Shown here: positions 9,131 through 18,625 of the stretch, piece by piece | How the letters are laid out: each line of letters begins with the position of its first letter | Position numbering within the stretch: the first letter of the stretch is position 1 | From: Neocallimastix lanati (nom. inval.) | Lineage: Eukaryota > Neocallimastigomycota > Neocallimastigomycetes > Neocallimastigales > Neocallimastigaceae | Assembly (NCBI GenBank): GCA_016946835.1 | Contig: JACVTC010000446.1 | Coordinates: 1 to 28,175 of the forward strand | DNA length: 28,175 bases | Direction: 5' to 3' | Notes under the pieces: model-generated | The model's input: only the letters and a program-made list of their open reading frames with translations | Told to the model about the DNA's origin: nothing | Databases searched by the model: none | Translations under genes and position numbers: made by a program

Positions 9131-9149
9131 TTCCCCGATATCTCCACCA
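9131..9149 (-). other. Primer binding site of element A
   Basis: The minus strand reads TGGTGGAGATATCGGGGAA, beginning with the TGG that pairs with a tRNA 3' CCA. The identical 19 bases are next to the 5' LTR of B and C. It is separated from the LTR by 7 bases. The complementary tRNA would have an acceptor strand starting GGAGATA; I do not recognise which tRNA this is. Confidence 0.8.
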
Positions 9150-9156
9150 TAAATTA

Positions 9157-9993
9157 TGTTATGGTTCGGGTTTTATTAGAATTTTTATTTAATTATTTAT
9201 TTTTAATATTTTTCTGTCTACATTTTAATTATTGAAAAACTTCACTTATTTATACTTTTTGAAAAAAAATAAATATGTAAAGCCTTTCTACATTTTATTA
9301 TCATATTTAAAAAAAAATATTTACTATTACTAATTACTTAAAATTTTATATTAATTTAAATTAACTAATTCATAAGTATTTTTATTTTAATAAATTTTGT
9401 TTATATAATTTAATATTATTTTTCATATACTAAAACTAAATTATTTAATATATACGAAAAGTAACAAACAAAATTTAAAAAGATTTTACAGAAAAATAAA
9501 GTTATTTTAATCAAGAATGTTAATATAATATTCTTATATTTTATATAAAATAAATTTAAAAACTATAATATATTTAATATTTATTATTAATCAATTAAGA
9601 TTTGATTTTATTTGTGGGGAATAAAAATATTAAATAATCAATTTAAAAATAAAATAAAATACTAAAAAGAATACAATTTTAATATTGATACAATATAATA
9701 ATAATATAATAATATATTTGAAAATAAAAATAAAATATTAATATTGATAATAAACACTTTAATAAAATAATAAAATTTAAGGTTAAATTATAGATATTGA
9801 TATTAATAATAAAAATATGGAATTATTGATAATATTTTAGAAACTTTTAATAAAAATATAAAAAAAAATATATTTAGAAAATATTTTAGTATAGAAAATA
9901 TAGTAAAGTAATATTAAGTAAAGAATAATATAATGGATTCTAAAGTAAGTTGAAATTCTAATTAATAATCCATTATATGTTCGTTCTTTACCA
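9157..9993 (-). repeat. 5' LTR of element A
   Basis: Partner of 1014-1854, with a handful of substitutions and homopolymer length changes. The TATA box lies at 9245-9254 on the minus strand, and the 12-bp inverted repeat at 9928-9939 with 9967-9978 is conserved. It should act as promoter for the element RNA. Confidence 0.92.
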
Positions 9994-9997
9994 AAAC

Positions 9998-10480
9998 TGA
10001 TACGATATTTTTATTAAACATCAATATCAATATTTATTTTATTTTATTTGGACGATAACAGTAGGGAATAATTGACAAAATAATATATTCTAATATTATA
10101 TAGAATAATACACACAATAATAATATTCACACTTTAATAATTAGTTTATTTATTATCATTCATCAATAAAAATACATCATCAATATAAATATTTGTTAAC
10201 TAATTAAAATACAATTAAATCATTCAATAAAATATAATTAATTACTAAAATCTCTTATGTTATTAATGTAAACTAAAAATAAAACTACACTAAACTATAC
10301 TAATAAACATGTTTATAGGTTAAATTATTAATAAAACTAAATTAATATTAATAAAAGAACCATTCTTTAAACTATTATTATTTACTAACTATATATAATA
10401 TTATTAAATTATTATTAACCAATAAGATTTCACTAACCTAAATTTCACTAAATTATGGTATTTATGGTGGTACCGTATCA
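9998..10480. mobile_element. Short LTR-like or MITE-like element E
   Basis: A non-coding stretch of 483 bp bounded by a perfect 7-bp inverted repeat, TGATACG...CGTATCA, which also gives TG...CA ends. The inverted termini and exact placement between the end of A and the start of F1 suggest a complete unit. The flanks (aaaac and aaatg) share only AAA. It could be a small solo LTR of another family or a short non-autonomous DNA transposon. I see no promoter or polyadenylation signal that would settle this. Confidence 0.4.
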
Positions 10481-11044
10481 AAATGTAAGAAATCATAATT
10501 ATTCAATAATGAATAATTAATATTTCTTATAATTAATGAAAAATCATTAATAATTTATAATTATTTATAAAATAATAATTATTTTTAAATAATTATTTAT
10601 TTAAATAATAATTAATATATTCATTGATTTTAACTTATAAATTTATTTAATAGTTATATTTTCATATATTGATCTAAATTTATTTATATATTATAATTTT
10701 ATACATTTATATAAATAATATAAAATTTATTTACTTATTATTATTATTCATTTAAATAGAATTTTTACAAAAAATTATGTAAATTTGTATTTAATATTTT
10801 ACCATAAAAATATTAGTTATTTTAATTAAAATGAATTATGTATTTTATAATGTATTATAAACTATAAATGTATCTAATCTATCATATTATTTAATCTTTA
10901 TTTTTTAAATGAAAAAAAAAAAAAAAAAAAAAAATCTTTTTTTTTATTAATTCCTATCCTATCAATATTTAATATTTTATAATTAATTAGAAAATCGGTA
11001 ATTAATGTTTTTCCTAACAAATAGGTTTTCTTTAATTATACGAT

Positions 11045-11131
11045 GATCAATATGATTAGAATATTGATCGAAAAACTATTTAGGTTTTTCTTCTAATCTT
11101 TTCCTAAATAGATTTTTTGTTAAGATTAGAA
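11045..11131 (+). promoter_or_regulatory. Paired hairpins with pseudoknot potential in F1 U3
   Basis: Hairpin 1: GATCAATAT (11045-11053) with ATATTGATC (11061-11069). Hairpin 2: CTATTTAGG (11076-11084) with CCTAAATAG (11103-11111). The loop of hairpin 2 holds TTCTAATCTT (11091-11100), the exact reverse complement of AAGATTAGAA (11122-11131) downstream. The same design with different stem sequence is in F2. Confidence 0.6.
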
Positions 11132-11167
11132 AATAAATTTATTTAACAGATTAATTTTTTAAAAAAA

Positions 11168-11208
11168 TATAAATAGGACTCTTGAATTCTCTTTGAGAAA
11201 TCAAGAGT
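11168..11208 (+). promoter_or_regulatory. TATA box and initiator-region hairpin of F1
   Basis: TATAAATAG at 11168-11176 is followed by ACTCTTGA (11178-11185) pairing perfectly with TCAAGAGT (11201-11208). In F2 the hairpin has the same position but a different stem. Confidence 0.6.
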
Positions 11209-11519
11209 TATTATTTTAAGAAAATATAATAAATAATAACAAATAAAATAAATTTTTTATTTATATATCAAAAAAAAACTGTTATTAATCATAAAAGGTT
11301 TTTTTTTTTTTTAAAAAAATATTTTCAACTACTATTCTGCTGTTGCTTGGTTATTGTTTGTTATATTTACTTATAATAAACTCTGTATAATTAAGTATAA
11401 TTTTTATTTTTTTTTAATTTTATTTTCTCAATTTTAATATTATGTAAAAATAATATTAAAATTGTAGATAATAGTTATATTAATTAATTTTAGTTTTAGT
11501 ATAGCTATTACACAAAACC

Positions 11520-12304
11520 TGTAAGAAATTGATATAAATTTTTATAATTTATTTCTATTTCTTATTAATTAATAATTATTTCATAATTATTATTCTTTAA
11601 AAAAATTTATTTCATTTAAAAACAATTATACCAATTAATGTATTAATTGTTATATGAAAAAATGTATTTAATATAACTTCTGTATTATTTCATAGAAAAA
11701 ATGTATTTAATAAAATTTCTGCATTATTTTATCCTTCTCTTTTTTATCCTTTTTCTTTTTAATTCTTTTAGTTATTAAAATCGGTTATTAAAGTTTTTCC
11801 GATTAATTATAATTGGTTTTATTTAATAACACGATGATCAACAAGTATAGATTATTGATCAAAAATCTTTCCAGTTTTTTCTTCTAATCTTTTTCTGGAA
11901 AGAATCATTGTTAAGATTAGAAAAATACATTTATTTTTGTAAAAATATAAATAGCTGTTGATTTTCGTCTTTAGAAAATCAAGAGTTATTATTTTAAGAA
12001 AAATATAATAACAATAAAAGACATTAATATTTCAATATAAAATAGTTATTTTAAAATTTGTCAAAAAAAATAATAAAATATTTAATAATAAAATAGATTA
12101 ATAAAGTTCTTTTGATAAAAACATATTTTATTTCTCATTCATTTAAGGTCTATTATATTTTCTTATAATAAACTCTAATTTTAAAGATAAGTATTAAATT
12201 CTTATTTTTATTTTAATTTTTATTTTACTTTTTTATTTAATCTTAATAGTTTAGTTAATATTAATTATAAATAATAATTTCTATAATTTATAGAAATTAT
12301 TACA
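11520..12304 (+). mobile_element. Solo LTR F2, relative of F1
   Basis: Begins TGTAAGAAAT, like F1, and ends ATTATTACA, 785 bp; it is shorter than F1 in the left part. TATAAATAG is at 11946-11954 and AATAAA at 12167-12172. The distance from TATA box to end is nearly equal in F1 and F2 (about 344 and 358), which supports homology. It keeps the hairpins at 11835-11922 and the post-TATA hairpin TTGATTTTC (11958-11966) with GAAAATCAA (11974-11982). A 38-base direct duplication (gaaaaaatgtatttaata...) lies at about 11656-11731. Left flank is aaacc; the right flank is only three As before element B. Confidence 0.65.
11835..11922 (+). promoter_or_regulatory. Paired hairpins with pseudoknot potential in F2 U3
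   Basis: Hairpin 1: TGATCAA (11835-11841) with TTGATCA (11855-11861). Hairpin 2: CTTTCCAG (11867-11874) with CTGGAAAG (11895-11902). Loop TTCTAATCTT (11882-11891) is complementary to AAGATTAGAA (11913-11922). Compared with F1, the stem of hairpin 2 has changed on both sides while loop and partner are identical. Confidence 0.6.
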
Positions 12305-12307
12305 AAA

Positions 12308-13321
12308 TGGTAGACTCGGGGTTGACACTTAGATATTTAAAATCAAGCAGGGGGGGACGGGTATTACCCTGCTTTGATTTTAAAAAAAAATAATTCTTTA
12401 TTAAAAGTTATTTATTTTTTTTTTATTAATATAAAATTTTATTATTTAAAGTACACATATTTAATTTTTAAGAAATTGTTACAATATTTATATTTTTTTA
12501 TAAATTTAAAGTATAATTAATTGTTTATAATTTAAGTAATTTTATAGAATTATTGAATTAATTTTATATCAATAATTCATTTTTGTTTTAATTTTTATAA
12601 ATATAATAATATAATATTCAAATATAATTTAATTAAAAATAATTATAAAATAAATATATAGAAAATAGTTTTTACTATTTTCTTTGATACTTTTTTAAGT
12701 TAAATAAATTGTTTTTAAAGATTAATATAATAAATTTAATAATCTTTAATTATTTTAAATAATACTTGTAATTATTTTCAAAATAAAATAAAATTTTTAT
12801 AATATTTAATTAATAAATTTGATAATATTTAAATAATAATTTTTATAATAAGTAAAAATTTTTAATAATAATTTTTAATAATAAATTTAATTAATAATCT
12901 TAATAATTTTATAATAATATTTAATAGTTATAATATATAAATTTTTATAATAATATTTAATAATTTTAATAATTTTATAATATTAATAATTTATAATAAT
13001 TTTTAGAATAATATTTAATTAATAATTTTAATAATTTTATAATAATTTTTATAATAATATTTAATTAATAGTTTTAATAATTTAGTATCTTAAAAGTATA
13101 ATTTTAATATTTACAATTGTATTTTAATATACATATATTTAATAATATAACAATAAAATAATTAATTAAAATTTATTTACATTATTTACAAGTTAAAATT
13201 AATTTATATCAAAATAAATTAAATTTTATTATTAAGTTTAGGTTATCAAGAATATAGGAAAGTACAATTTAGTAAAGAATTATTAATAATAAAATAAAGG
13301 TTATTAATTCATTCTTTACCA
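12308..13321 (-). repeat. 3' LTR of element B
   Basis: Direct repeat of 19920-20936. Plus-strand start TGGTAGACTCGGGG, end CATTCTTTACCA. It has a long hairpin close to the U5 end (12336-12352 with 12367-12384, 17 bp with one bulge and a G-rich loop) and a minus-strand TATAAATA box (12485-12492). A block of degenerate AT tandem repeats (ttttataataatatttaa-like) spans about 12780-13090. At the U3 end there is an inverted repeat GTAAAGAAT/ATTCTTTAC (13272-13280 with 13311-13319). Confidence 0.92.
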
Positions 13322-13338
13322 TGATGCCCCCTCTAAAA
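13322..13338 (-). other. Polypurine tract of element B
   Basis: The minus strand reads TTTTAGAGGGGGCATCA, directly before the 3' LTR. Same GGGGGCAT core as in A and C. Confidence 0.72.
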
Positions 13339-13438
13339 CTCAAGCTACATCGAAGCTGAGTTATACTTGACTATATTCTTCAAATGAACATTCCTATTCA
13401 TTTGAATTCCAGAATTTGGATCAGCCAAGGTAACCGTA

Positions 13439-16400
13439 TTAAATTGTTTTTTTTATAACTTTAAGAGGACCAACAAAATAAGGTTCTAGTTTAGTTCTTG
13501 AAAAATTTCTAACTAGAACTAAATCACCTTCCCTAATTCTTTTTCCTTCATTCAAACTATTCTTTTCCTCTCTTCTAGCAGCCCAATACTTACTTGCATT
13601 TTTAACATTTTCGGCTGCTTCTAAAGTCCATCGGTAATGATTTATAAATTTTTCTAACAACACTTCATCCGATGACTTATTAATATCCTTGGTAGGTCTA
13701 GCAGCAATATCAAAAGGCTGCTGATCTTCCCTACCATAAACCAACTCAAAACTTGAATGTTTTGTTACCTTATTTTTGGTAGTTCTAAGAGCCCATAAGG
13801 CGGATGGTAAAAATTCATCCCAATCCTTATTCTTAGAACCCAACAACCTCAATAACTTTCCGATCTCTTTATTACGGTTTTCCGTAAGTCCATTACTTTC
13901 TGGATGATATGTGGAAATAAACTTCACATATACATCATAGAGATCTAAAAATATTTTCGTCATGTCCGAGGTGAACTGAACACCATTGTCAGTTGTTATT
14001 ACCTGTGGAACACCATGACGAGCAAACACATTAATTAAGAACTTAATCACATCCTGTGATGTTATATTTTCCGTGGGTTCTGCTTCAACCCATTTGGTGA
14101 AGTAATCCACCACAACCATAATATATTGATTATTATTCTTCGTTTTAATCAAAGGTCCAATAATATCTAAACCCAAATGTATAAAAGGACCTTCTACTTT
14201 AGTTGGAATATTTTCTGTAGGTTCTGGATATGGTTGTGACCTATTCAACTGACACTTGTCACAACTTTGCACCACTCTTTTAATATCCATCACCATATTA
14301 TTCCAATAAAAACTTTTACGAAGCCTTTGATAAGTCTTATAATATCCCTCATGACCTATCTTATGGGCTTCTAAAATAAGTTTTACTCTTTCCGTTTGAT
14401 CCGTAATTAATTTACGATAGTCATTAACATCAACAAAATAATCTTCACCATCTATCGTAACAAATTTTTCATTTATAAAGTCTTTAATAGTTTTAGAAAG
14501 CAACTCTTCTTCTTCCTTTGAAGTTAACTTAGTTGCCAATACCACGGAATCATCTCTTTTCTTCATCCTAGATAATGCATCGGCTAACACATTTTTCTTA
14601 CCCATTTGATATTGAATTTCAACACCAAGGGTACTAACAGTTAAGCACCACCTTGCTTGCCTAGCATTATTAGGTTTTTTATTTTTAAAGAAACTGATTA
14701 AAGGTTTATGATCTGTTATTACTACTGTTTTATTAGGATTTCCTAATATATAAGATTTCAACTTAGTAATACAATAAATTAATGCAGCTCCTTCCAAGTC
14801 AGTAATGCCATAATTTTTCTCGGCTTTACTTAAACTACTACTTATATAATGAACTGGATGTTCCTTTTTGGTTTCTAAATCTTCTTGGAGTAATACTCCT
14901 CCAATACCTTCATAGGAAGCATCCGTTCTAATTATAAACCTTTGATTAAAACTTGGATATTTTAAAATTGGAGCATTTATTAACTTTTCTTTTAACAGAT
15001 CAAAACTTTGTTGATGTTCAGTATTCCATTTATATTTAACATTCTTTCTTAATAATTTACATAAAGGAGCAGAGATTTGAGCATATTTATCAATAAAGTT
15101 TCTATAATATCCTACTGCTCCAAGAAAAGATCGTAATTCATGAACATCAACAGGTGCTACCCACTCCTTGATAGCCTTAATTTTGCTATCCTGGGGACTT
15201 AAACCTTTCACTGATGCCTTATGACCTAAGACTTCTACTTCAGTCTGCATAAAGGCACATTTTTCAATGTTAATTTTCAATTTGTGTTGGCGAAATACTT
15301 CCAACACTTGCCTAATGTGGCTTATGTGTTCTTTTATACTCTTAGAGTATATTAAAATATCATCTATAAAGTTAAAAACAAACTTTCCTATAAATGGGAA
15401 AAGAATCCTATTCATTTCCCTTTGAAATGTAGCTGGGGCTCCGGTTAAACCAAAAGGCATAACCTTGAATTGGTAGTTACCAAATTTTGTGGTGAAGGTG
15501 GTAATTTCTACACTTTCCTCATCCATCAAAATTTGATGATAACCAGAGTAAAGATCCATTGTTGTAAAAATCTGTGCCCCATCTAAACTATCAAATATCT
15601 CATCAATGTAAGGTAATGAATAAGAATCTTTAACTGTTAAATCATTAACCTTACGATAATCAATACATAATCGCCATTTACCGTTCTTCTTCGGTACTAA
15701 CACTATTGGCGATGACCATTCGGAACAAGAAGGTTCAATTAATTTCTTATTAATTAATTTAATTAATTCCTCCTTAAGTATATCCGACTTAAATTTAACT
15801 AATCTATAGCACCTTTGCTTAACTGGTTTCGCACCAGGAATTAAATTAATCTTATGTGGAGGAAGATCAGAAGGTGTTAATTCTTCTGAAGAAGTAGCAA
15901 CTATTTCTAAGTTCTCCTCCAGAATTTTAATTATTTCATCTTTATATTTTTCGTTTAAAGTATTTAGGAAAATTTCATGATGAATATATTGCTTTGGGGA
16001 TAATCCTTCAATTTTCTTTAAATCATTCTTTTTGGAATCCTCATCCAAAGCCTTAATCATACACAACAACTTTTCTTCATCTTCATAATCATTATTAATA
16101 GGTGCAATAACGTCAATTACTCCCTCAGGAGTAATTTGACACAAACTATATAAAATGGGGTGGATAAACAAATTATAATCAATTTGGGTTTTTAAGTTAA
16201 TTAGAATATCGTAAAAAGGATCCTCCTTTTCTACTATTCTACAATTAACCATTAATACAAGATTATTAATCTTTACTGGCACCCGAATGATATAACCTTC
16301 CGAGTAATCATCATTCTTAGTTGCCAACCTAATTCTGCCACGACTAATATCAATAGGTTCATATTCGGACGGAAGCTTATCTAAAAATTGTTGAGTAATT

Positions 16401-17401
16401 ATACTTAAATTACTACATGAATCAATTAAAGCCTTCCCCGAAACACCTTCAACTGTAACATCAACCATGGCAATATCCTCTTCACATGGTTCGTTACCTT
16501 TACTTTTATAAGTGTGGTCTATGTTATTAACGACCACAGTCGTGGCTGACACATTATCCAACACCCCAGAGATATTAGATTGGTCCCTATCCAATTTAAT
16601 ACCCTGTGACACCTTATATCTTAATTTTGGAGCAGCATCCAATAACTGTCCAAAAGTAATATTGCAATGGGCAGAATTTAAATCTTTAAGAATATCATAT
16701 TCTTCTTCCCCCGATTGCATCTTAATTTTCCTAGATACTCTAGAACTTTTATTTTCTTTTTGAGTATCTTTATCTTTACTAATTAACACCTTTGTTAAAT
16801 CAATTACTTTATTATTCTCCTTCACAATACTTTTATTATTATCATTATTTTCTTTCATTAAATTTTTATTCTTTCTTTTATCATTATTTACATTATTTAT
16901 AATAACTTCATCATTCACTAATGAATTATTATTAATATTATCATTACTATTATCATTACTATGATTATTACTATAATTAGTATTACTATTACTAGCTCTT
17001 TCATTATCACGAATTTGTCTTTCAATCTCTTTTTCTTTTTCAATTCGTGGTTGAGCTAGAATAGATGGTTTAATTTGTTTAACAATTTTATTACTTATAT
17101 TATTTTCTTTTATTTCTCGTTCTTTCTGTTTCCGTAATGCAGGAGTTATTATAGGTTTAGGATTCTCTTTCAACGACTTATGAATCCTTTTCTCCGCACT
17201 ACCTTCATCATTATTAATATCATAAATTTTACGTTTAGATGCTCCTACTAAATAATCAACTTTCTTTTTATTAACCACCCTTTTATTAGCAGGAATTTCT
17301 TCAATATTAGAAAGACGAGAATTTTTAATTTCTTTTTGATATTTAATTGAAGCTGCTTTATTAAGTATGGGAGAGCTTCTTATCCCATTACTCAATTTAA
17401 A
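13439..17401 (-). CDS. pol: pol of element B: protease, RT, RNase H, integrase
   Basis: Almost complete Pol, reached by -1 frameshifting at 17395-17401; the first codon after the slip is TTG, so there is no AUG start. Residues here are counted from 17395. A low-complexity, Asn-rich basic N-terminal region of about 300 residues precedes the protease with D325-S-C. The reverse transcriptase has the catalytic FIDD (second pair of Asp at 678-679). RNase H has RTDASYEGIGG and VLADALSR. Integrase has H-x3-H...CDKC and the triad D1077, D1136, E1172 (35 residues between the last two), then a GPY/F-like module. One extra base in the T8 run at 13447-13454 ends the protein at KKTI; in the neighbouring frame the normal tail runs on to a stop at 13345-13347, as in A and C. 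Integrase core is intact, so activity may survive. Confidence 0.94.
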   Translation of the reverse strand, partial: FKLSNGIRSSPILNKAASIKYQKEIKNSRLSNIEEIPANKRVVNKKKVDYLVGASKRKIYDINNDEGSAEKRIHKSLKENPKPIITPALRKQKEREIKENNISNKIVKQIKPSILAQPRIEKEKEIERQIRDNERASNSNTNYSNNHSNDNSNDNINNNSLVNDEVIINNVNNDKRKNKNLMKENNDNNKSIVKENNKVIDLTKVLISKDKDTQKENKSSRVSRKIKMQSGEEEYDILKDLNSAHCNITFGQLLDAAPKLRYKVSQGIKLDRDQSNISGVLDNVSATTVVVNNIDHTYKSKGNEPCEEDIAMVDVTVEGVSGKALIDSCSNLSIITQQFLDKLPSEYEPIDISRGRIRLATKNDDYSEGYIIRVPVKINNLVLMVNCRIVEKEDPFYDILINLKTQIDYNLFIHPILYSLCQITPEGVIDVIAPINNDYEDEEKLLCMIKALDEDSKKNDLKKIEGLSPKQYIHHEIFLNTLNEKYKDEIIKILEENLEIVATSSEELTPSDLPPHKINLIPGAKPVKQRCYRLVKFKSDILKEELIKLINKKLIEPSCSEWSSPIVLVPKKNGKWRLCIDYRKVNDLTVKDSYSLPYIDEIFDSLDGAQIFTTMDLYSGYHQILMDEESVEITTFTTKFGNYQFKVMPFGLTGAPATFQREMNRILFPFIGKFVFNFIDDILIYSKSIKEHISHIRQVLEVFRQHKLKINIEKCAFMQTEVEVLGHKASVKGLSPQDSKIKAIKEWVAPVDVHELRSFLGAVGYYRNFIDKYAQISAPLCKLLRKNVKYKWNTEHQQSFDLLKEKLINAPILKYPSFNQRFIIRTDASYEGIGGVLLQEDLETKKEHPVHYISSSLSKAEKNYGITDLEGAALIYCITKLKSYILGNPNKTVVITDHKPLISFFKNKKPNNARQARWCLTVSTLGVEIQYQMGKKNVLADALSRMKKRDDSVVLATKLTSKEEEELLSKTIKDFINEKFVTIDGEDYFVDVNDYRKLITDQTERVKLILEAHKIGHEGYYKTYQRLRKSFYWNNMVMDIKRVVQSCDKCQLNRSQPYPEPTENIPTKVEGPFIHLGLDIIGPLIKTKNNNQYIMVVVDYFTKWVEAEPTENITSQDVIKFLINVFARHGVPQVITTDNGVQFTSDMTKIFLDLYDVYVKFISTYHPESNGLTENRNKEIGKLLRLLGSKNKDWDEFLPSALWALRTTKNKVTKHSSFELVYGREDQQPFDIAARPTKDINKSSDEVLLEKFINHYRWTLEAAENVKNASKYWAARREEKNSLNEGKRIREGDLVLVRNFSRTKLEPYFVGPLKVIKKTI
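17349..17401 (-). promoter_or_regulatory. -1 ribosomal frameshift signal, gag-pol of element B
   Basis: TTTAAAT at 17401-17395, in gag phase T TTA AAT, is followed at once by the gag stop TGA. After a 6-base spacer, stem 1 is ATGGGA (17388-17383) with TCCCAT (17372-17367). Loop bases GAAGCT (17379-17374) are complementary to AGCTTC (17354-17349), giving an H-type pseudoknot with a 3-base loop 1 and a 12-base loop 3. Stem 1 differs from that of A and C but the geometry is the same. Confidence 0.82.
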
Positions 17402-18084
17402 CGTTTATTGTTTCTAATTTCCTTCCTATTTTTCTCAACAATTGCTCTCAACTTTGGGCAATTGTTTTGATAATGACCTGGTTCTTTACAGAAATAACAA
17501 GCCTTTATTGTTAAACTTCTCATTTTTCTTGTTAATTCCTCTATGTCATTATCTTCTTTAGGTTTAATATTAACTTTTTGTTCTAATTTATTTTTAATAG
17601 GAGGATGAAAATTAACTCTATTATTAAAAGAAGATATATTTGCAGAAGGTGAAGGGGTAGAAGGATGTCTTCTTTGATTACTACCCATATAATTTAACCT
17701 ATCTGCTTTTTCAGCAATTTTAAAGGCTTTTGACAGAGAAATGTTATCAAATAAGGTTAGACGTTTCCAGGCTTCAACATTGTTTTCAATGGAGTCTGTG
17801 TAATCTAAAACACTTATCTGACTTCTTTTCTTTTTATTTAATTTTAAATATAAAGTTTTATACTTAATATTAAAATCTTTGATTCTTTCATTTCTCTTAA
17901 TTCTGAGAGCACGTAACTCTCTTAATAAATTATTTTGATCCTCCCTAATGCCATAAAATTCTTCTATAGCTTTTACAATTCTATTAAGGGAAGGATAAGC
18001 CTTATTCTTTTTATCAATTTCTTTATCTTCTTCATTATCATCATCCTCATCTTCATCATTAATATCCTTATAATTATCATCATT

Positions 18085-18118
<34 letters not shown>

Positions 18119-18348
18119 CTATCATCATCTTTATTATTATCATCCATTAATTCTTGGATGACTTTCCTGGTTTCACCAATTGAGGTTAAAACACAGGCAT
18201 AAAATATAATCTTGGAGTCTTCAACATGTTCAAGCTTTATCCAAAGCTCTAAATCAGACTTCCAAGTTTTAACATCTAAATTTTCTTTGGATATTTTTTC
18301 AATATCCTTAAGTTCCTTTTTTAAATCTTTAAAATTAATTGTACTCAT
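17392..18348 (-). CDS. gag: gag of element B
   Basis: Gag polyprotein of 318 residues beginning at the ATG at 18348 (MSTINFKDLKKELKD). The order is an N-terminal helical part, then a long acidic insert of mainly Asp encoded by a GAT repeat. A capsid-like segment (LRELRALRIKRNERIKDF) follows, then a short linker. The CCHC zinc knuckle is C284-x2-C287-x4-H292-x4-C297, and a basic tail ends in RLN. The acidic insert is longer than in A or C and is probably variable in length because of the trinucleotide repeat. The stop overlaps the slippery heptamer that leads into pol. Confidence 0.93.
18072..18146 (-). repeat. GAT trinucleotide repeat inside gag B
   Basis: On the plus strand a run of atc units with occasional att or act. 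On the coding strand it gives a poly-Asp stretch. An expandable microsatellite within the acidic insert. Confidence 0.8.
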
Positions 18349-18480
18349 TTTAAAAAAAAAAACACACTTTTAAAAAAAATAAAATAAAAAAAAAAATTGT
18401 TTTCTTAATTATTTAATTGCTATATTTTTATTTATTTATTTATTTATTTACAATTAAAATTATATATTTAAGTAATTTAT

Positions 18481-18625
18481 ATCTCTAGTGAGACGTTTCC
18501 GGCTAGTGTATATTTAATTTTGCTATATACACCCGTACTCCCCCTCCTGGACACTAGAATAAATATAAATTAATAAACTAGTTGGAGTGTTCACTATTCT
18601 TTCAAGCTAATAACCCCTTTCGTTT
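18481..18625 (-). other. Island with alternative helices in leader B
   Basis: CTAGTGT (18503-18509) can pair with ACACTAG (18551-18557). The overlapping GTGTATAT (18506-18513) can instead pair with ATATACAC (18525-18532). The two helices share bases and exclude each other. The loop contains a C-rich stretch (ctccccctcctgg). Confidence 0.45.

Larger units (their letters stand above)
1014..9993 (-). mobile_element. Ty3/gypsy LTR retrotransposon A (full length)
   Basis: A complete element of about 9.0 kb on the minus strand: 5' LTR 9157-9993, PBS 9131-9149, a leader of about 2.2 kb, gag 5985-6878, pol to 1878, polypurine tract 1855-1870 and 3' LTR 1014-1854. Domain order (protease, reverse transcriptase, RNase H, integrase) identifies Ty3/gypsy. 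The only coding lesion I find is one extra base in the T6 run at 3059-3064, which breaks pol between RNase H and integrase. The LTRs differ at roughly a dozen places, so insertion is recent. The flanks (acaca on the left, aaact on the right) do not form a target-site duplication, which may reflect recombination between elements or changed ends. Confidence 0.92.
10484..11512 (+). mobile_element. Solo LTR F1
   Basis: Begins TGTAAGAAAT and ends TATTACA. It is flanked on both sides by CAAAA (10479-10483 and 11513-11517), a perfect 5-bp target-site duplication as expected for Ty3/gypsy-type integration. It reads on the plus strand: TATAAATAG at 11168-11176 and AATAAA at 11375-11380 suggest U3, R and U5 in that order. 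Upstream of the TATA box are two perfect hairpins and a loop-to-downstream complementarity (11045-11131). Just after the TATA box is an 8-bp hairpin (11178-11185 with 11201-11208). The right two thirds are a diverged copy of F2. No internal region or coding sequence remains. Confidence 0.75.

Noticed and set aside
10484-12304. F1 and F2 as the two LTRs of one very small element (TRIM-like)
   Set aside because: They are diverged, only 7 bases apart, and F1 has its own perfect target-site duplication, so two separate solo LTRs fit better.
12780-13090. A CRISPR-like or regular repeat array
   Set aside because: The AT repeats are degenerate, of irregular period and without unique spacers; they are low-complexity DNA within the LTR.
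17935-18150. Plus-strand poly-Ile open frame
   Set aside because: It is the reverse of the GAT repeat in gag B.
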